A stretch of 64,000 nt of DNA, taken from contig JABXIS010000011.1 in NCBI GenBank assembly GCA_013372975.1, forward strand, positions 124,001 to 188,000, in the 5' to 3' direction. This DNA comes from Alphaproteobacteria bacterium (lineage in GTDB: Bacteria; Pseudomonadota; Alphaproteobacteria; Sphingomonadales; Kordiimonadaceae). The translations under genes and the position numbers were made by a program. Shown piece after piece: positions 8,525-17,409 of the stretch; within the stretch, counting starts at the first letter, position 1; each line of letters opens with the position of its first letter. The notes beneath the pieces are model-generated. The model was not told the origin of the DNA. It was given only the letters and a program-made list of their open reading frames with translations, and made no database searches.

Positions 8525-9194
8525 GAACTAATTCGCGCCTTGAAACCGGCATTGCGACGAACCGATGATCTGGTGCGACAAGCGTGGGCGCATGCCATTG
8601 TGGCAGGGTCTTCCCATCACCATATCTACCTCAAGGACGAGCGATCATGTTCCCCTCGAAAGCCCCAGTAAAATCAGGGCTTTACCGGAAACACCAGAAA
8701 GCCGCACCATTGCCAGCGCCCCACCGGGCCTGCCCACAAAAGTGACCCCATCAAGCAGGCCGGGGCGCGGCAAACCACCCCAAAAAACAAGTTTCACAGG
8801 TGCAATGGGGCACCTTCCGCGGGGCTGTGTCATGCAACACGGCGCGAAGGTTCTGCGAGGCAAATGTAGGTCTTGCCCCCACGCTGCCCCTTCATGGCCG
8901 GATGCAGTTCCCGCGGGAGGCACATGTTTTTTCATTTTCTATTCGTGATACAGCACGCTGTGGCGGCCAACAGTGTGAAGCCAAAAGCGCAGGCAAGGCC
9001 AAGAATTGCCACCAGAACACCTGCCGCGTGCCGGCGCCACAAACGCACCGACACGCGGAAAAAGCTGAATGCTTTTTTCAAGAAGAACCCCCCGATCCTG
9101 TACCTGTTACGCCAACTTTAGTTTGGCGAATAAATTCTGCAATAGAAAATATACAGGCAGGGGTTGTTTTATGGGCGGGCCTTAGCCCATAGCC
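8525..9194. other. long intergenic region without a supported gene
   Basis: About 670 bases with only unconvincing frames on both strands. The best minus-strand frame (8645-8935, 96 codons) has odd composition and no recognisable domain; it could be a decayed gene fragment. Two hairpins are visible (9110-9128 and 9170-9191), but neither has a T run. Confidence 0.4.
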
Positions 9195-9578
9195 TCAGGC
9201 CTCGACACCCGCCCGCGCCTTCAACATGCGGTACTGGGCCATGCCGAAGCTGGCCACAATCAGGTTCACGCCCATGATCACTGCCGCGCCCATTGGCGTT
9301 ACCAGCGACCAAAAGGCACCCATCGTCGCCGTGGTACCCAACACCCAAAGGCCGTCCTGCAGCGTGATGAACATGCCTAGCCCGTGGGGGATATCTTTGA
9401 TGGCCGCAAAAGCGATCAGCCCGGCGAAGCCTACAAGCACAAGCCCGAGGGCGGTAAACAGCCAAACAGGGGCACCAATCAGGTTGGCTGCGATCCAGGG
9501 CGCATCCAGCATGATGACGATCCCGCTGAGGGCAGAAAAGGCAGCATTATAGCCAAAAGGGTTTTTGAACTTGTCCAT
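9195..9578 (-). CDS. small four-helix membrane protein of unknown function
   Basis: 127 residues. ATG 9578 is chosen because GGGAGGA lies five bases upstream; the frame extends 22 codons further. Four hydrophobic segments (about 11-30, 39-61, 69-88 and 92-112) are joined by short loops, with a polar C-terminal tail (YRMLKARAGVEA). No family is recognised with confidence. It is isolated, with long non-coding stretches on both sides. Confidence 0.6.
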   Translation of the reverse strand: MDKFKNPFGYNAAFSALSGIVIMLDAPWIAANLIGAPVWLFTALGLVLVGFAGLIAFAAIKDIPHGLGMFITLQDGLWVLGTTATMGAFWSLVTPMGAAVIMGVNLIVASFGMAQYRMLKARAGVEA

Positions 9579-9733
9579 CGGGTCCTCCCGCATCTGTTGA
9601 TCACTGTTGATCCCAACTGTGCCGCAGGATTTGGATGCCCGCAATTACGCGACAGGTAATATGGCGAAAAAGCCTTATGGACGGTCGGTTTCAGGGAGTG
9701 AGGCAAAAAATTACGAAAAACGTAAAAAATAGC

Positions 9734-9762
9734 TTGCACCCTAAACACGGTTTTTGTATAGT
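9734..9762 (+). promoter_or_regulatory. strong sigma-70-type promoter facing a gene-free stretch
   Basis: TTGCAC (9734-9739) and TATAGT (9757-9762) are separated by exactly 17 bases. A palindrome, TTACG-AAAAA-CGTAA, lies just upstream at 9711-9725 and could be an operator or part of an AT-rich upstream element. No plus-strand gene follows before 12083, so a small RNA is the simplest product. Confidence 0.5.
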
Positions 9763-10037
9763 TATTTCATCAAATCCTTGTTGGACTTTTTATTGCCCCA
9801 AAGCCTGCGCAGGCTGGCGATGTGGCCCTCAACCAAATGCTGGAGTTGTGGATACAAGCTTGAGAAAAACTAGGGTGGGGCGGCCATCAGGACCAAGAGA
9901 CGCCAATCACTCGATTTCAGGTTTATTCCCCACCCGAAGACTGTGGTGAATGATTGTTGTTATGGTTGTAAAGATACCGTAAAAATTGTGAATAAAGCTT
10001 TAGCACTTATGCTTAATTTTAGTTAACCGGCGCGGGA
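9763..10037 (+). other. gene-free stretch downstream of a promoter, possible small RNA
   Basis: No convincing frame. An 8-bp perfect complementarity, GGGTGGGG (9873-9880) with CCCCACCC (9928-9935), could close a large hairpin. A clear terminator is missing before the convergent response-regulator gene at 10038, so the RNA assignment is tentative. Confidence 0.25.
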
Positions 10038-10874
10038 CTATGAAATTTTTAGCACAACCAGTTTTTTCCTGAGGGCTTCGCTGGTGCGTTCGTAGGCAAG
10101 ATGCAGGTCGGCGTAAAGCTCCCTTGCTTCTGCCATTTCCCCTTTGCCAGCGCTAATTTCCATTCTGGCGGCAAGGTGCGAAACCCGGTCAGCGCCAAAA
10201 ACGGCAGAAGCCGATTTGAATTGGCTTGCGAACATATGGATGCGGTAAGCATCTTTATCTTGTATTGCTGTGCTCAGCATTTCCATCAAGCCAGGTGCTG
10301 CTGCCAAATAATCGTCAATCAGCCCGACAAGGCCGCTTTTGAACAGCGTACCGTATTCGTGAAGTGTGTCCCAATTGATGAACTCCATGTCGTCAGCGAG
10401 CACGTCGTAATACTCTGCTGTTTGCACGTCCAAGTTCTGTGTTTCGGGCAAAAGCCTGGACAGCAGGGCTTCGAGGCTGACTTTGTCCACCGGCTTTTTG
10501 ATGCAGTCTGTCATGCCGGCATCGCGGTAAGAAATGCATTCCGCATCAGACATTTTGGTGGTGACAGCAATGATAGGGATTGCATCTGCATTTGCATGCC
10601 GCTCGGTCGCACGAATGCAGCGCGTGGCTTCTACGCCATCCATCACAGGCATCATGATATCCATGAACACCATGTCAAAGCAGCCCCGAGCCATGGCGGC
10701 TGTTGCTTCCTTCCCGTTTTTCACATGCTCATAACTGATTGCGAGCGCATCAAGCGCCCGGCCCATGATTTTGGCCATGATTGGCATGTCTTCCACAAGC
10801 AATGCATGGTATCGGGACTGAGCCCGAGTATCGCTGCTTCCGTGGCTTCCTGTTAAAGCCGCCGCCTGCGCCAT
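10038..10874 (-). CDS. response regulator with REC and degenerate Hpt domain
   Basis: 278 residues. The REC domain (about 22-140) is complete: acidic pair Glu28-Asp29, phospho-acceptor Asp72 in FMDIMMP, Thr105 and Lys127 (KKP). A linker leads to a C-terminal Hpt-like helical bundle (about 165-270). Where an Hpt domain has its phosphorylatable His in an AHxxK context, this protein reads ASQFK (216-220), so the His is replaced by Ser217. The neighbour at 11054 keeps the His. Phosphotransfer through this Hpt is therefore unlikely. No histidine kinase is nearby. Confidence 0.85.
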   Translation of the reverse strand: MAQAAALTGSHGSSDTRAQSRYHALLVEDMPIMAKIMGRALDALAISYEHVKNGKEATAAMARGCFDMVFMDIMMPVMDGVEATRCIRATERHANADAIPIIAVTTKMSDAECISYRDAGMTDCIKKPVDKVSLEALLSRLLPETQNLDVQTAEYYDVLADDMEFINWDTLHEYGTLFKSGLVGLIDDYLAAAPGLMEMLSTAIQDKDAYRIHMFASQFKSASAVFGADRVSHLAARMEISAGKGEMAEARELYADLHLAYERTSEALRKKLVVLKIS

Positions 10875-11053
10875 TCTATCTGCTCCTGCCTACTCTTTCC
10901 TCGTAACCTACTGCAGTCGCCTGAGTTTGGGCACACGAACTGGTCACGCGCCATTGCCTGATGAGGCCTTTATCTCGTGCAATTCTAACCAAAAAGTTAA
11001 ATGAACAATTTTAGGGATTTTGCCGTTTTGAGCGGTGGCAGCAGTGGGTGAGG

Positions 11054-11896
11054 CTACATATTCTGCAGCAGAACCAGTTTCTTCGTCAGCGCCCGCTGGG
11101 CCCGTTCGTAGGCGATGTGCAGATCGAGAAAGATCTTGTCTGCTTCTGAAATATCACCATTTTTTCCCATGATTTCCAGCTTTGCTGCAAGGTCCGATAC
11201 CATTTCGGCGCCAAAAACCTGGCTGGTGGATTTAAACTTGTGTGCATGGAATTGCACGTTTTCGGGTTCACCGCTCTGGATTGCGCTGTTGATGGCTTCC
11301 AGAAGGTCTGGCCCCGCTGTCAGATAGTCTTTTAGGAAGTTTTTGAATTTATCCTTCAGAAGAAGCCGATATTCATTCAGCGTTTCCCAATTCAGCACAT
11401 CCAGGTCGTCCGCGCTGACAATCATTTCCTCTTGAGCGTCGCTGGTGCTTGTGGCCTCTTCAACACCCAGATGCATTTTCAGAACAGTGGCAAGGCTTGA
11501 TTTGTTGATGGGCTTTTTGACCACGTCTGTCATGCCTTCGGCCAGATACTGGTCAACATCCCGCTCCGAGACGCGGGCTGTCACGGCGATCACTGGAATA
11601 TCGGCGTAATGAGACGAAATCGTCCTGACCTGCTTTGTGGTGCGTACCCCGCCCAGTTTGGGCATCAGGATATCCATTAGGATCAGGGCATAGTTTTTTT
11701 CCTGAGCGGCGTCGATTGCCTCGAGGCCGTTGCCAACACAGTGATAGCGAACAGGAAACCGGCTCAGAAGTTTCCCGATGATCTGTTGCATAACAGGATT
11801 GTCTTCCACCACCAGAATGAGCGGTCCGCCAGTTTCTGGCATGGCAATAGGGGGTTCTTGCTGCTCGGATTCTGTTTCGGCTACATTTTCGCTCAT
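11054..11896 (-). CDS. response regulator with REC and Hpt domain
   Basis: 280 residues from ATG 11896; a GTG three codons upstream is also possible. REC domain about 25-145 with Asp78 (of the longer form) in LMDILMP and a KKP lysine. The C-terminal Hpt bundle keeps the expected histidine in AHKFK, followed by STSQVFGAEMVSDLAAKLE. It is a clear paralogue of the next gene downstream (10038-10874), 179 bases away on the same strand. Such proteins act as phosphorelay intermediates with a separate hybrid kinase, which is not in the window. The N-terminal 20 residues are acidic and disordered-looking. Confidence 0.85.
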   Translation of the reverse strand: MSENVAETESEQQEPPIAMPETGGPLILVVEDNPVMQQIIGKLLSRFPVRYHCVGNGLEAIDAAQEKNYALILMDILMPKLGGVRTTKQVRTISSHYADIPVIAVTARVSERDVDQYLAEGMTDVVKKPINKSSLATVLKMHLGVEEATSTSDAQEEMIVSADDLDVLNWETLNEYRLLLKDKFKNFLKDYLTAGPDLLEAINSAIQSGEPENVQFHAHKFKSTSQVFGAEMVSDLAAKLEIMGKNGDISEADKIFLDLHIAYERAQRALTKKLVLLQNM

Positions 11897-12082
11897 GGGT
11901 ACCACGATTGTATTCCGGTGGGTTGCGCCTGACTGAAGAATTGATTGTTCATTCCTATCAGAGAAAATATCACAAAAGTATTAATGGGCGAGAGATTAAT
12001 TGTCGCATCCTTTTCATATTACGGCCTTGATTTCGTGTTCCATTTAAGACCACCATTGCCTTGTGGTTTGAAAGGATAAAAA

Positions 12083-12616
12083 ATGATCCAGAAATTGATT
12101 GCGGGTATTTTGTTGCTGGTGCTTGCAGCATGTGGCGCGACCTCTGAGGGTGATACGGAAACGCCAGCCAGGGCCAATGCCTCGGCACTGGATTATGTAA
12201 AGATTTCTCGCTCGCCATGTTTTGGTGCTTGCCCTGTGTATGAGCTGACACTTTTTGGCGACGGGCGACAGTCATTTTACGGTACCCGGTTTACCAAAGT
12301 GTCCGGGCAGCAAAATGGCCAGGCCAGTGCCGGGCGTTTTCTGGATGTGGTTTCCGAACTGGAATTGCGGGGTTTTTCTTCCTTCAAGGAAAATTATACC
12401 CGCGAAACCTGCAAGACATGGGCGACAGACCATCCATCAGTCACCATTGAAGTACGGTATGGCGATATGCGCAAAACCGTGAACTGGTATACAGGGTGTC
12501 GCGGGTTTGACGATCGCGCAGCGCTTGAGCGCACAGTGGAGGCCCTTGAAACCATCATGGCTGTGGAAACATTCGTTGGAACCGATGCGGAAAGGGCTGC
12601 AATGAAGCGCCGCTGA
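12083..12616 (+). CDS. DUF6438-type lipoprotein
   Basis: 177 residues with a lipoprotein signal: a hydrophobic stretch ending LVLAAC, so Cys17 is the predicted lipidated residue. A polar linker leads to a small domain beginning VKISRSPCFGACPVYELTL, the hallmark of DUF6438, with Cys46 and Cys50 spaced CxxxC. Two more cysteines (RETCKTW and YTGCRGF) may form a second disulfide. Family function is unknown. An AAAGGA ribosome-binding site is well placed, and the gene ends 30 bases before a strong terminator. Confidence 0.75.
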   Translation: MIQKLIAGILLLVLAACGATSEGDTETPARANASALDYVKISRSPCFGACPVYELTLFGDGRQSFYGTRFTKVSGQQNGQASAGRFLDVVSELELRGFSSFKENYTRETCKTWATDHPSVTIEVRYGDMRKTVNWYTGCRGFDDRAALERTVEALETIMAVETFVGTDAERAAMKRR

Positions 12617-12646
12617 TCCTGTTTCCTCGTGCAACGACGTTATCGA

Positions 12647-12671
12647 GCCCGCCACTTTGGCGGGCTTTTTT
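12647..12671 (+). terminator. Rho-independent terminator after the DUF6438 gene
   Basis: A 7-bp perfect stem, GCCCGCC (12647-12653) and GGCGGGC (12659-12665), with a 5-base loop and six T residues. Confidence 0.9.
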
Positions 12672-12790
12672 GTTTGTCTGAACATGAACGAAACCAATCC
12701 CGTCATTCATGTTTGGTTCAGCCATGTTACGCCATAACCGAAAGGCAGACAGAAATATCAGACAGGGGCACAAGCCCCGGGGAAAATACG

Positions 12791-13846
12791 ATGGCATTCT
12801 ATAATAAAATTGGCAGCGACTATGTTTTTGACGGCTCTGGCGAGAATAGTTTTTTCAAGGGAAGCTGGGGTTATGACTTCCTTGTCGGTGGTTCGGGTGA
12901 TGACTATCTGATGGGCGGGTCGGGTGATGATTTTATCATCGGCGGCGGATTTGATGACGGCATCTATGTTGATGTCGATTGGTATGGTGACAACAATTAT
13001 TTTGCGCCTGTTATCCCGGACGGCACCTGGGCGGAAGGCTCTGATACCCTGATTGGTGGTGCTGGCGACGATACGCTTATTGGCGGTGCATGGGACGATG
13101 GCGCTGTAGATGACAACGGCTACTACGATTATGGCGAGGAAGTCTCTCTCGGGACCACATGGGCATCAGAAAACGTTATCTGGGCGGGTTCAGGCGACGA
13201 TGTGGCTGTTGGCGGCAACGCCACCGATGTGATTGGCGGCGGCAGCGGCGACGACGATTTGTTCGGCGCCGGCGGGCGCGACTACATCTATGGCGGCGAT
13301 GGGTATGACACCATCGACGGTGGCTCGGGGGCTGATGATCTCTATGGCAGCCGAGGCAATGATCTCATCCATGGCAATCTTGGCGAGGATTGGGTGTTTG
13401 GTGGTAGCGGCCATGACGATCTGTTCGGCGGCGCTGGCGACGACACGCTAGGGGGCGGCAGCGGCGATGATGTGGCTGCCGGCAACGGCGGCAACGATGT
13501 CATCTTTGGCGGTTCGGGCTTTGATACCCTCTGGGGCGACGCAGGCGACGATGATATCTACGGCGGCTCGGGCAATGATCTTCTCAGCGGTGGCAGTGGT
13601 AATGATTATTTCTATTTCTCCGACGGCCATGGCGACGACACCATCGTTGACTTCGATGTCTGGGACGACACGCTTGTGTTAACCGGCATCAGCGATATCT
13701 GGAACTATGATGACCTCGAATATTATAGCTACAACGCCTATGTGGATGGCCAATATGGCCTGATGATCGAGACATCTGCCGCCGACACAATCTTCCTTGA
13801 AGGTATTTCCCTGTATGACGTGTACGACATGGACGTGATCTTCTGA
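12791..13846 (+). CDS. RTX calcium-binding protein, type I secretion substrate (small)
   Basis: 351 residues from ATG 12791 (GGGGA upstream). Almost the whole protein is RTX nonapeptide repeats (GGSGDD-type), which fold as calcium-filled beta-rolls outside the cell. An insert near residues 60-130 (WDDG..., Tyr/Asp-rich) interrupts the repeats, followed by the cassette IWAGSGDDVAVGG then GGGSGDD, which recurs in the other RTX proteins here. The C-terminal 75 residues (DDTIVDFDVWDD, then LEGISLYDVYDMDVIF) are the uncleaved type I targeting region. No signal peptide, catalytic domain or toxin domain is visible. Confidence 0.88.
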   Translation: MAFYNKIGSDYVFDGSGENSFFKGSWGYDFLVGGSGDDYLMGGSGDDFIIGGGFDDGIYVDVDWYGDNNYFAPVIPDGTWAEGSDTLIGGAGDDTLIGGAWDDGAVDDNGYYDYGEEVSLGTTWASENVIWAGSGDDVAVGGNATDVIGGGSGDDDLFGAGGRDYIYGGDGYDTIDGGSGADDLYGSRGNDLIHGNLGEDWVFGGSGHDDLFGGAGDDTLGGGSGDDVAAGNGGNDVIFGGSGFDTLWGDAGDDDIYGGSGNDLLSGGSGNDYFYFSDGHGDDTIVDFDVWDDTLVLTGISDIWNYDDLEYYSYNAYVDGQYGLMIETSAADTIFLEGISLYDVYDMDVIF

Positions 13847-13881
13847 TCCATCTGGCACGTCATACCCCTTTGGAGCACCTT

Positions 13882-13908
13882 GGCGCCGCTTTATGCGGCG
13901 CCTTTTTT
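13882..13908 (+). terminator. Rho-independent terminator after the small RTX gene
   Basis: An 8-bp perfect stem, GGCGCCGC (13882-13889) and GCGGCGCC (13895-13902), with a 5-base loop and six T residues. Confidence 0.9.
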
Positions 13909-14024
13909 GTGTTCTGGCGCCAGTTTCCTCGCCGTTCAACATACGTTCAGGTTGACGCAGCAACATTAGTTTCCGATATACACGTATATATTGAATGCGA
14001 TGTAGCCAGGACGATGGGGGAAAT

Positions 14025-17000
14025 ATGTCGGGTGCAGAAACGCGCGGACCTGCGCGAACTATCTCGTTGGGTAATATTGATCAATCTGTCTTTGCAGGCG
14101 GCGACGCCACTGATTTGGAGCTGGTCTCCCTTGAGGGCGATTTTGTCTTGCTGGTCTGGCAAGGGAAAGAACACAAGGTTGGTCTGCTGATTGATCCTGA
14201 TGGCAACCCCTATGGCGACATCATCGATTTTGACTGGAATTTCCGCGGTGTCGACGTGACGACACGGGCTGACGGTGGATTCTATGTATATTCCGATGAA
14301 ACCATAACGCGATATGACGGTTTGGCGCAAAAAGGCAGCTCGTTTTCAACGGGCGACTACGACAAAATCATAGAAGTAGAAGTGTCGGGATCAGACGAGG
14401 CTGGATTGCTTCAGGTCGGCCTTCGAAGCACCGGATTTAATGTCAGGATATATGGTGGGGATTCCGCCTTCTTCTCTGGTGGGGGATTGACGGAGGGGGT
14501 GCAGGCTCATGCACTTGTTGGCGGTGGTGCTGTTGTTGGATTTGCCGACGGCAGTGCAAGCCGGCTTTATGTTGTCGATTCCGGTTATACCTTGATAACA
14601 GAAATAACGAGCTTCACTCGTTCCGATGTCGCTGACATGCAAATTGCATCGTTGCCCACCGGCGATTTCGTTGTGGTTTGGAGTGAAGACGCAGGCAACG
14701 ACAATTTTCCTGTAAAAATGCAATTTTTTAATGGCACTGGTGAAGCAATATCAGAGCCGGTTGAAGTCGTGTCCGATGTGGCCGACGCAAGCAGCGACGT
14801 TGTTGGATTGGATGTTGCCGCGCTCGATAATGGGGATATTGCTGTAACTTGGAGCGATAATGCGGGGCTCCACGTTGCGCAATATACCGACGATGGTGAT
14901 CTGGTGTCGCAGTCTGTCATGGCAGCACAAACCAGTGAGGCGGTCGTGGGTTCCTTTTCTAACGGCCAGGGGCTTGTTGCTTGGATCGACGAAGATCGGG
15001 GCCGCATCCATATTGAGTTGGTCGATTTTGACGGTGTCGAGGTGTCTTCCTACAGCGCAGAACCATTATACGCAGATAGTTATGGCTCGATTGCCGGCAA
15101 CCAAATCGAACACGCCGATACCCAGTTTGATATCGATCCTTTCGATATTGCGGGGAACGACGCTCACTATCTTTCCTATGCCAAGACTATTCGGGGATTT
15201 TCGGTTGGTGATAGGGACTTTCTGGCGGTTGTTGGTGGCCAGTATGCCGTGTCTGTTTATGAAGTCCTGGAAGGCGGCAACCTGAAATTCGCTTTCAGGG
15301 AAAACATTAATGAGCCGGTTGATCTGTTGATCACTGAGGTTGATGGAAATGTTTTCCTTGTGGCAAGCGACATAGACGAGCGCGGTGTTTTTGTTTTTTC
15401 TGTTTCAGAAGACGGGGCACTTACTGAAACAAGCAAGATCAACGATGAGGATTTGCCAAGAGAGCAATGGTCAGCAGGGTATGGCATCACAACGGCCGTT
15501 GTGAATGGCGAGACATTCCTCTTTTCCATGAGGCTGAATGCAAACTCTGTGAGCAGCTACAAACTTGATGCTGATGGTCAGCTTACTTTGCTGGATATTC
15601 AGGCAGATTTTGGTGTCAGCCAGAATTCTTCAACGGCAGAAATGGCTGTGGCGCAAGTTGGCGGCAATACATATCTTATCGCGCCGGCGCAGGTCGATAA
15701 CATGGTCAGTATTTATGCGGTGGCTGACGACGGCACCATGACGCTGGTACAGGAAGTGAACGATAACAAGAATATAGCTCTTCGGAATGTTTTTGGCTCA
15801 GAAGTGCTGCAAATCGATGACACAACCTACGTCTACCTTTCTGGGTATGCTGAAGACGGCATCAGTATTTTCACCATGGGGGCAGACGGGGCACTCGACC
15901 ATGTTTCCACCGTGTGGGGTGACGGAAATAATGGTATCGATGGTCCGGGGTCTTTGACAGCAAGTATCCTGAATGGGCAACTTTATATGTTTGTTGCGTC
16001 ACTCGACGCCGACACAGTGTCTGTGTTTTCGGTGGGGGCTGACGGCGGCCTAACGTTTGAAACATACATCGAGGATGACCAAAATATCGCTGTGGGACGA
16101 GCGCGAAGTGTTGATGTCCTGTCTGTCGGTAGTGAAAACGATGCGTTCCTGGCGGTAACAAGCTATTCCGGCGAAGGCGGATTTTCTTTGTTCAAGCTCA
16201 ATATGTCTGTTGGTGAGGCGGCTCAGGGAGGGAGTGATTTGCAAACCGGCACAGCAGGCTCGGATACCTTGTCAGGGGACGTCGGTGACAATCAGATTGA
16301 TGGTTTAGGCGGAAATGACCGGCTGTTTGCAGGTGCCGGGGATGACACGCTTTGGGGTGGCGATGGCAATGACCTGGTGTCTGGCGATGACGGCGCGGAT
16401 GTTTTGTTTGGTGGTGGTGGTGAAGATACGCTGCGTGGTGGTGCAGGGCAGGACACAATTGATGGCGGGGATGGTAACGACGCCATCTGGGCCGGCACGG
16501 GTGACGAAAGCGACGATGTCATGTCTGGCGGCGCGGGCAATGATACTTTAGGGGGCGGTGCCGGTTCCGACGTTCTAGTAGGCGGGTTAGGCGTTGATAT
16601 TCTGTTTGGAGGCAATGGTGAAGATTCTCTCTATGGACAGGAAGCCGACACGTTTACCGAAACATCCGGCAATCAGATTTGGGCCGGGGATGGCGATGAC
16701 CTTGTTTTTGGGGCCGCTGGGTCCGACCAGCTTGGTGGTGGCCTGGGTCACGATAATATTCAGGGAAACGACGGTGCGGATATAATTTACGCTGGGCAGA
16801 CGGGGGATGACACCCTGTCCGGTGGCGCCGGGGCTGACAAGATATTTGGCGGGGCCGACAATGATGTTATTTCCGGCAATACAGGAAGCGACACTCTTTA
16901 TGGTGGGGCAGGAGACGACATTCTCTACGGGAATGATGGAAACGACACCCTCTATGGAGGGGAAGGGGACGATACCCTGCGCGGCAGCAGGGGCGATGAT

Positions 17001-17255
17001 GTGCTTCGGCCAGGCGGAGGCAATGATCTGCTTATTATTGAGGCGAACTCTGGCAACGACACGATTACTGGGTTTGATGTGGAAGAGGATAAGCTCGACT
17101 TGTCTCTGGCAGCCGACTTTTTTGATCTCGCAGATGTGCAATCTGCCTCTAGCGAAGGCGCGGATGGGCTGACAGTGAATTTGGGTGAAGGCAACCAGGT
17201 GCTGCTGCTTGGCGTGTCGCTTGCTGATCTTAATGATGACATGTTTGTGCTTTAG
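14025..17255 (+). CDS. beta-propeller-like protein with C-terminal RTX repeats, type I secretion substrate
   Basis: 1076 residues from ATG 14025 (GGGGGAA just upstream). Residues about 10-730 are repeats of a strand-rich unit. Examples are FTMGADGALDHVSTVW and FSVGADGGLTFETYI, each followed by a value-reporting strand; this pattern fits a beta-propeller of the YncE/lactonase type. RTX nonapeptides fill about 740-1005, including the IWAGDGDDLVFGAAG cassette. The C-terminus (GNDTITGFDVEEDKLDL, later VLLLGVSLADLNDDMFVL) matches the targeting region of the other RTX proteins. Probably a large extracellular or adhesive protein. No enzyme motif is evident and the ligand is unknown. Confidence 0.85.
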   Translation: MSGAETRGPARTISLGNIDQSVFAGGDATDLELVSLEGDFVLLVWQGKEHKVGLLIDPDGNPYGDIIDFDWNFRGVDVTTRADGGFYVYSDETITRYDGLAQKGSSFSTGDYDKIIEVEVSGSDEAGLLQVGLRSTGFNVRIYGGDSAFFSGGGLTEGVQAHALVGGGAVVGFADGSASRLYVVDSGYTLITEITSFTRSDVADMQIASLPTGDFVVVWSEDAGNDNFPVKMQFFNGTGEAISEPVEVVSDVADASSDVVGLDVAALDNGDIAVTWSDNAGLHVAQYTDDGDLVSQSVMAAQTSEAVVGSFSNGQGLVAWIDEDRGRIHIELVDFDGVEVSSYSAEPLYADSYGSIAGNQIEHADTQFDIDPFDIAGNDAHYLSYAKTIRGFSVGDRDFLAVVGGQYAVSVYEVLEGGNLKFAFRENINEPVDLLITEVDGNVFLVASDIDERGVFVFSVSEDGALTETSKINDEDLPREQWSAGYGITTAVVNGETFLFSMRLNANSVSSYKLDADGQLTLLDIQADFGVSQNSSTAEMAVAQVGGNTYLIAPAQVDNMVSIYAVADDGTMTLVQEVNDNKNIALRNVFGSEVLQIDDTTYVYLSGYAEDGISIFTMGADGALDHVSTVWGDGNNGIDGPGSLTASILNGQLYMFVASLDADTVSVFSVGADGGLTFETYIEDDQNIAVGRARSVDVLSVGSENDAFLAVTSYSGEGGFSLFKLNMSVGEAAQGGSDLQTGTAGSDTLSGDVGDNQIDGLGGNDRLFAGAGDDTLWGGDGNDLVSGDDGADVLFGGGGEDTLRGGAGQDTIDGGDGNDAIWAGTGDESDDVMSGGAGNDTLGGGAGSDVLVGGLGVDILFGGNGEDSLYGQEADTFTETSGNQIWAGDGDDLVFGAAGSDQLGGGLGHDNIQGNDGADIIYAGQTGDDTLSGGAGADKIFGGADNDVISGNTGSDTLYGGAGDDILYGNDGNDTLYGGEGDDTLRGSRGDDVLRPGGGNDLLIIEANSGNDTITGFDVEEDKLDLSLAADFFDLADVQSASSEGADGLTVNLGEGNQVLLLGVSLADLNDDMFVL

Positions 17256-17338
17256 GGGCATAATGAAGCGCAGGGAGCATTTGGGCGATAAGTCCCAGAT
17301 TCTGCGGAAAAAAATTAAAAATGACCCATTCGTTGGGT

Positions 17339-17367
17339 TTGACGAACGACTCGTGGGCTGATAGCGT
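17339..17367 (+). promoter_or_regulatory. promoter of the large RTX gene (extended -10 type)
   Basis: TTGACG (17339-17344), 17 bases, then TAGCGT (17362-17367) preceded by TGA, giving an extended -10 arrangement 43 bases before the ATG. The block from 17359 to 17379 matches a block at 41775-41795 before kpsF at 18 of 21 positions, with the same distance to the TTGA. Confidence 0.5.
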
Positions 17368-17409
17368 GCGGGGAATTTACGGTTTTAGTCTGTTTTATGG
17401 GGCTGCACG

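Noticed and set aside
8645-8935. 96-codon minus-strand frame in the same stretch
   Set aside because: It starts with two Lys codons and is short, but has no homology I can see and no strong ribosome-binding site. Kept only as a possible decayed fragment.
8565-8948. 127-codon plus-strand frame in the long intergenic stretch
   Set aside because: Pro/Ser-rich with no recognisable domain, no good start signal and overlapping alternative frames on both strands.
9170-9191. terminator after the small four-helix membrane protein gene
   Set aside because: The 7-bp hairpin is perfect, but on the minus strand it is followed by AAAA rather than T residues.
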